From Massiliimalia massiliensis (GTDB lineage: Bacteria; Bacillota; Clostridia; Oscillospirales; Ruminococcaceae): 64,000 nucleotides of DNA. The first letter of the stretch is position 1. Each line of letters begins with the position of its first letter. Both the position numbers and the translations under genes were made by a program. The notes under the pieces are model-generated. The model was not told the origin of the DNA. It made no database searches and saw only the letters and a list, made by a program, of their open reading frames with translations. Of this stretch, positions 61,090 to 64,000 are shown piece by piece. Location: positions 248,001-312,000 of the forward strand of contig NZ_FUHT01000003.1 of NCBI RefSeq assembly GCF_900155615.1, given 5' to 3'.

Positions 61090-63486
61090 ATGAATCAGAA
61101 AAAACGTGAGGTAATTGCGGTTTTTCACAACCATATTGATCCTCAATGGGCGCGCTGCTTTGACCGTCCGGCCTATAACGGTTTTTTTCTTACGCCCAGC
61201 TATATGGATATTTTCTCCTGGTTGACGGAGGCTTTTATGGAACTGGCGGACGATGGCTTTTGCTTTAGTGAAGGCCAGGTATATTTTTGGGAAACTTATC
61301 TGAAACGTCATCCAGAGCGGGAAGCAGAAATCAAAAAGCTGCTAAAGGAAGGAAAGCTTGAATTCCTGATGCAGGGACTGCTGGTATGCGATACCAATTA
61401 TGCTCCGGCGGAGGGAATCATCCGAAATTTCCTGCTGGCAGAACCTTTTTATCAGAGAATGGCAGGAAAGGAACACAGCCGTCAGGGATTTGTTTGGGAC
61501 GCCTTTGGGAGCAGCGCAAATCTGCCACAGATTTTAAAGCTCTGCGGAGCAAACCGGGTCGGGGGAACAAAATACCGTCCCTGTCTGCATGACGTTTGGG
61601 TTGGTATTGATGGAACCGCACTGCCCTGCATCGACTGGCAGCTCGGATCCTGCAACCTCGCTCATGCCCCGATCCTCTATGAATGTGCCCGTCATCCGCA
61701 CTGTCCGGCCTGCAATGGATATGGATGTGAGGAATGCAACGGGCGCGGCATGCTCAATATTCATCCGTTCCAAAAGGAAGAGGTTCTGGAAATTCTTAGA
61801 ATGAGTGCAGATTACGGAGAGAAAAAAAGATTTGTCCTGATCGGCGGGGAGGAGACCGTTCCGGACGCCTGTATTCTGGAGGCTATGCGGGAACTGAACC
61901 AGAGCTATCAGGGTGAGGTGTCCTTCCGGTTTGGCACCTTTGATGAATTCTGGGAGTATCATCATAGTAAATATGAAGCCGCACTGAAACAAGCGGTACA
62001 GCCGACTGAGGATTTAAATCCCGTCAATCAGGGCGGATACCTCACTCGGATTGAAAACAAGCAGCGCAGCAGGGAAGTGTGTTATGCATTGATTCAGGCG
62101 GAAGCAGCGGCGGCGCGCCGTTTCTGGAATGAAAGCGAACCGTTTATCAATCCCGGTGAACTGGAGCATGCCTGGAAAAACCTGATCCTTAATATCCATC
62201 ATGATTCTATTGCAGGCGCGCATATTGACTGCGGGCAGAATGAGCTGATGGATTTACTGGATGAAAGCGAACGAATCGCATACTGCTATGACTACCGGAA
62301 AGCACCGGTGAAAAAGCCGTCCGGTGTAATTCGTGCGAAGGAATTCCGGGCGGTAAAACAGCTCGGAAAGCTGAGTGTCACCTATGACCGGAAGGGAATA
62401 CTGTCTATTATAAAGGACGGAAAGGATTTGTTCGGTACCTTCCTGCATCGAATGGACGCACCCCGCTTCTGCGAGGAGGAGGTCAGAATCGGTGAGCTGA
62501 TGCTCCAGAATGACATTGGCGATTTTTATGGAACCTATATGCTGGAGGATTCTATCTGTTTAGGGAAGTTTCACTATGCTGTACAAGAGGACGATAACGC
62601 GATTCTTTGGTATGGGGAACGGAATGTTCATGAATATGCCGCTTCCAAACTGAAGTGGCAGGTATTGGTTACTCCTTCAGCGGATGGGGAGCGCCTGGAC
62701 TTTACAGTAGACGTCGATTGGAATACCTCCAACAAACGATTGAGTGTGTTGATTCCGGTCAATGATTACAATTCCTGCGAAGCTGTCTGGGAAATTCCCT
62801 ATGGTTACCTGAAACGAGAATTTGATCCGGCGGTTGACCAGTCAGAAGCAATCCGGCCTTATCATGCTCCGTCACGGTATGAAACCACGGCGATTAAGCC
62901 AAGCGGGGATTATCCGGCCCTCCACTGGGTGCGTCATGATATCGACGAGACCTGCGGTGTCGCGGTATTAAACCGGGGGCTTCCCTGCAACAAATGGGAG
63001 CCCGGCTGTTTTACACTGGGGCTGATGCGCTCACCCAGCCTCCAGGGAGTGACAGTAATGCCGCATGCCGATGAAATGTGGGATATAGATGATGCGAGGG
63101 AAGCAGGAAAACACCGCTTTGAATTTTCAGTTCTGCCTTATACCTCTCCGATGTCCTTCCACGAGCTGGCAAAGCTCGGCTATGAATACAACCGTGCCGG
63201 CTTAGAGCTGCCGTTCTCTGTAACTGGCAATGCAGTGATTACCGCCTTTAAGGTAGCTGAATCGGGAGATGGCGTGATCCTGCGGCTTTATGAGTCAGAA
63301 GGACAGACTTCACCTGTATCAGTCGATTTTGGAGAGGAATGCAGTGTGATGGTTGTCTCACCGTTGGAGGAGATGATTGATGAGGCGATCCAAGTCTCAA
63401 ATTATCAGGCTGTGCTGCACAAACACGAGATTTTGACCTTAAAAATCTGGAAAGAGGATACGGAATGCAGATCAATACAAAACTGA
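61090..63486 (+). CDS. GH38 alpha-mannosidase-like glycosidase with zinc-knuckle insert
   Basis: The 798-residue protein carries the GH38 landmarks: AVFHNHIDPQWA (zinc ligands in HxD), QGFVWDAFGSSANLPQIL (Asp nucleophile) and ILNIHHDSIAGAHID (zinc His), then C-terminal beta domains. An unusual HPHCPACNGYGCEECNGRG with two CxxC pairs, like a DnaJ knuckle, sits within the catalytic domain. There is no signal peptide, so it is cytosolic. The ATG at 61090 has GGTG before it; the frame opens at a GTG at 61081. It overlaps the next gene by 22 bases. Confidence 0.88.
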   Translation: MNQKKREVIAVFHNHIDPQWARCFDRPAYNGFFLTPSYMDIFSWLTEAFMELADDGFCFSEGQVYFWETYLKRHPEREAEIKKLLKEGKLEFLMQGLLVCDTNYAPAEGIIRNFLLAEPFYQRMAGKEHSRQGFVWDAFGSSANLPQILKLCGANRVGGTKYRPCLHDVWVGIDGTALPCIDWQLGSCNLAHAPILYECARHPHCPACNGYGCEECNGRGMLNIHPFQKEEVLEILRMSADYGEKKRFVLIGGEETVPDACILEAMRELNQSYQGEVSFRFGTFDEFWEYHHSKYEAALKQAVQPTEDLNPVNQGGYLTRIENKQRSREVCYALIQAEAAAARRFWNESEPFINPGELEHAWKNLILNIHHDSIAGAHIDCGQNELMDLLDESERIAYCYDYRKAPVKKPSGVIRAKEFRAVKQLGKLSVTYDRKGILSIIKDGKDLFGTFLHRMDAPRFCEEEVRIGELMLQNDIGDFYGTYMLEDSICLGKFHYAVQEDDNAILWYGERNVHEYAASKLKWQVLVTPSADGERLDFTVDVDWNTSNKRLSVLIPVNDYNSCEAVWEIPYGYLKREFDPAVDQSEAIRPYHAPSRYETTAIKPSGDYPALHWVRHDIDETCGVAVLNRGLPCNKWEPGCFTLGLMRSPSLQGVTVMPHADEMWDIDDAREAGKHRFEFSVLPYTSPMSFHELAKLGYEYNRAGLELPFSVTGNAVITAFKVAESGDGVILRLYESEGQTSPVSVDFGEECSVMVVSPLEEMIDEAIQVSNYQAVLHKHEILTLKIWKEDTECRSIQN

Positions 63487-64000
63487 TCCCCTGCGACTAT
63501 CAAGGAGTCACACTGACATCCGGCATTGCAAAGCAGCAGTTTGAGGATGTCGTGGATTATTTTTTACGGTTGCCTAATGATGATATATTATTGGGATTCC
63601 GGCGCCGCGCAGGCCTCCCCCATCCCGGGGAGGAGCTTGGCGGCTGGTATTCCAACGACGGAAGCTTCAATATCTATGACTGGGATGAAATTTTTAACCC
63701 CTTCGGCCAATGGCTGGGTTTCTTGGCAAAGGCTTATCGGGTGACTGGTGATCAGCGGCTGCTGGAAAAAGTGGCTTACCTGATGAAGGAATGGGGAAAG
63801 ACGATTGAGGCTGACGGGTATTTTTTTTACTCCGAGCAGTGCAATGGACTGCAGTATGCTTATGAAAAGATGGCGGGCGGCCTGACCGACCTATACCTTT
63901 ATGCCGGGCTGAAGGAAGCAAAAGACCTGCTTGAGATTATTACCGACTGGGCGCAAGCGCATCTGCCTAAATACCGTTGCTCCGCTAATGGCACCCGCTC
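63465..64000 (+). CDS. GH127-type beta-L-arabinofuranosidase-like protein (partial)
   Basis: The frame from the ATG at 63465 is open to the window end (178 codons). It shows the family N-terminus: KQQFEDVVDYFLRLPNDDILLGFRRRAGLPHPGEELGGWYSNDGSF, FNPFGQWLGFLAKAYRVTGDQRLLEKVAYLMKEW and YEKMAGGLTDLYLYAG, typical of DUF1680/GH127 alpha-alpha barrels. It overlaps the GH38 gene, with AAAGAGG before the ATG. The catalytic cysteines and glutamate lie beyond the edge. Confidence 0.82.
   Translation, partial: MQINTKLIPCDYQGVTLTSGIAKQQFEDVVDYFLRLPNDDILLGFRRRAGLPHPGEELGGWYSNDGSFNIYDWDEIFNPFGQWLGFLAKAYRVTGDQRLLEKVAYLMKEWGKTIEADGYFFYSEQCNGLQYAYEKMAGGLTDLYLYAGLKEAKDLLEIITDWAQAHLPKYRCSANGTR

Noticed and set aside
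1-64000. tRNA, rRNA, known riboswitches and CRISPR arrays
   Set aside because: None was recognised by eye; a covariance-model search could still find a small RNA, especially at 6.2-6.5 kb and 32.8-33.3 kb.

Overview
The window looks like chromosome of a low- to mid-GC Gram-positive anaerobe of class Clostridia, most likely a gut Oscillospiraceae- or Lachnospiraceae-type bacterium. The grounds are the strong AGGAGG ribosome sites, TTGACA-N17-TATAAT promoters, occasional TTG starts, the paired TIGR03960/TIGR03936 radical SAM genes, and a glycan-use locus. This placement is inference. No rRNA, tRNA or CRISPR array was recognised.

From base 1 to about 32.6 kb the window is the end part of an integrated mobile element. 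Bases 14601 down to 1 are read leftward almost without a break. Reading in that direction: a 39-residue peptide, a possible E2-like protein, a JAMM-protease/E1 (ThiF) fusion, a ClpA/B-type AAA+ unfoldase, an MT-A70 adenine methyltransferase, a small membrane protein, a TraG/VirD4-like ATPase, a replication-relaxation protein, several small element proteins (DUF5049, DUF5688, DUF4314 types and others), an HTH/zinc protein, and two overlapping large serine recombinase genes. The JAMM-E1, E2-like and AAA+ genes look like a compact ubiquitin-like modification and unfolding cassette on a mobile element. This is the most interesting candidate for an undescribed system.

From 14.8 to 32.6 kb the element carries a rightward defence island. 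It holds an unknown 349-residue protein behind a complex divergent control region, a Cro/C1 regulator, and a type I restriction-modification locus (hsdM, hsdS, hsdR). Inside that locus are a tyrosine recombinase, two silent hsdS halves and four copies of a 14-bp recombination core, so it should be phase-variable. A Hachiman-like pair (HamA nuclease, HamB helicase) follows, then a cluster of unrecognised small, zinc-ribbon and membrane proteins, and a frameshifted tail of a type III Res-like gene. About 1.1 kb without a convincing gene (32.6-33.7 kb) probably holds the element boundary.

From 33.7 kb on the genes look chromosomal. They are a TIGR04076 protein, a hybrid sensor kinase, an FMN alpha-hydroxyacid oxidase, a MarR regulator with a MATE exporter, a leftward DegT aminotransferase/YitT/Gfo-Idh-MocA group divergent from a ROK regulator, glyA, GtrA, an AEC transporter and the two radical SAM-related genes.

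From 51.8 kb to the end lies a carbohydrate catabolic regulon. An IclR regulator is divergent from a consensus promoter followed by two identical-type palindromes. The rightward genes are an L-fucose/L-arabinose isomerase-family protein, a sugar ABC transporter (binding lipoprotein and two permeases, the second frameshifted), a DUF6259 glycosidase-like protein, a mannose-6-phosphate-isomerase-like cupin, a GH38 alpha-mannosidase-like enzyme with an inserted CxxC zinc knuckle, and the start of a GH127-type beta-L-arabinofuranosidase cut by the window edge.
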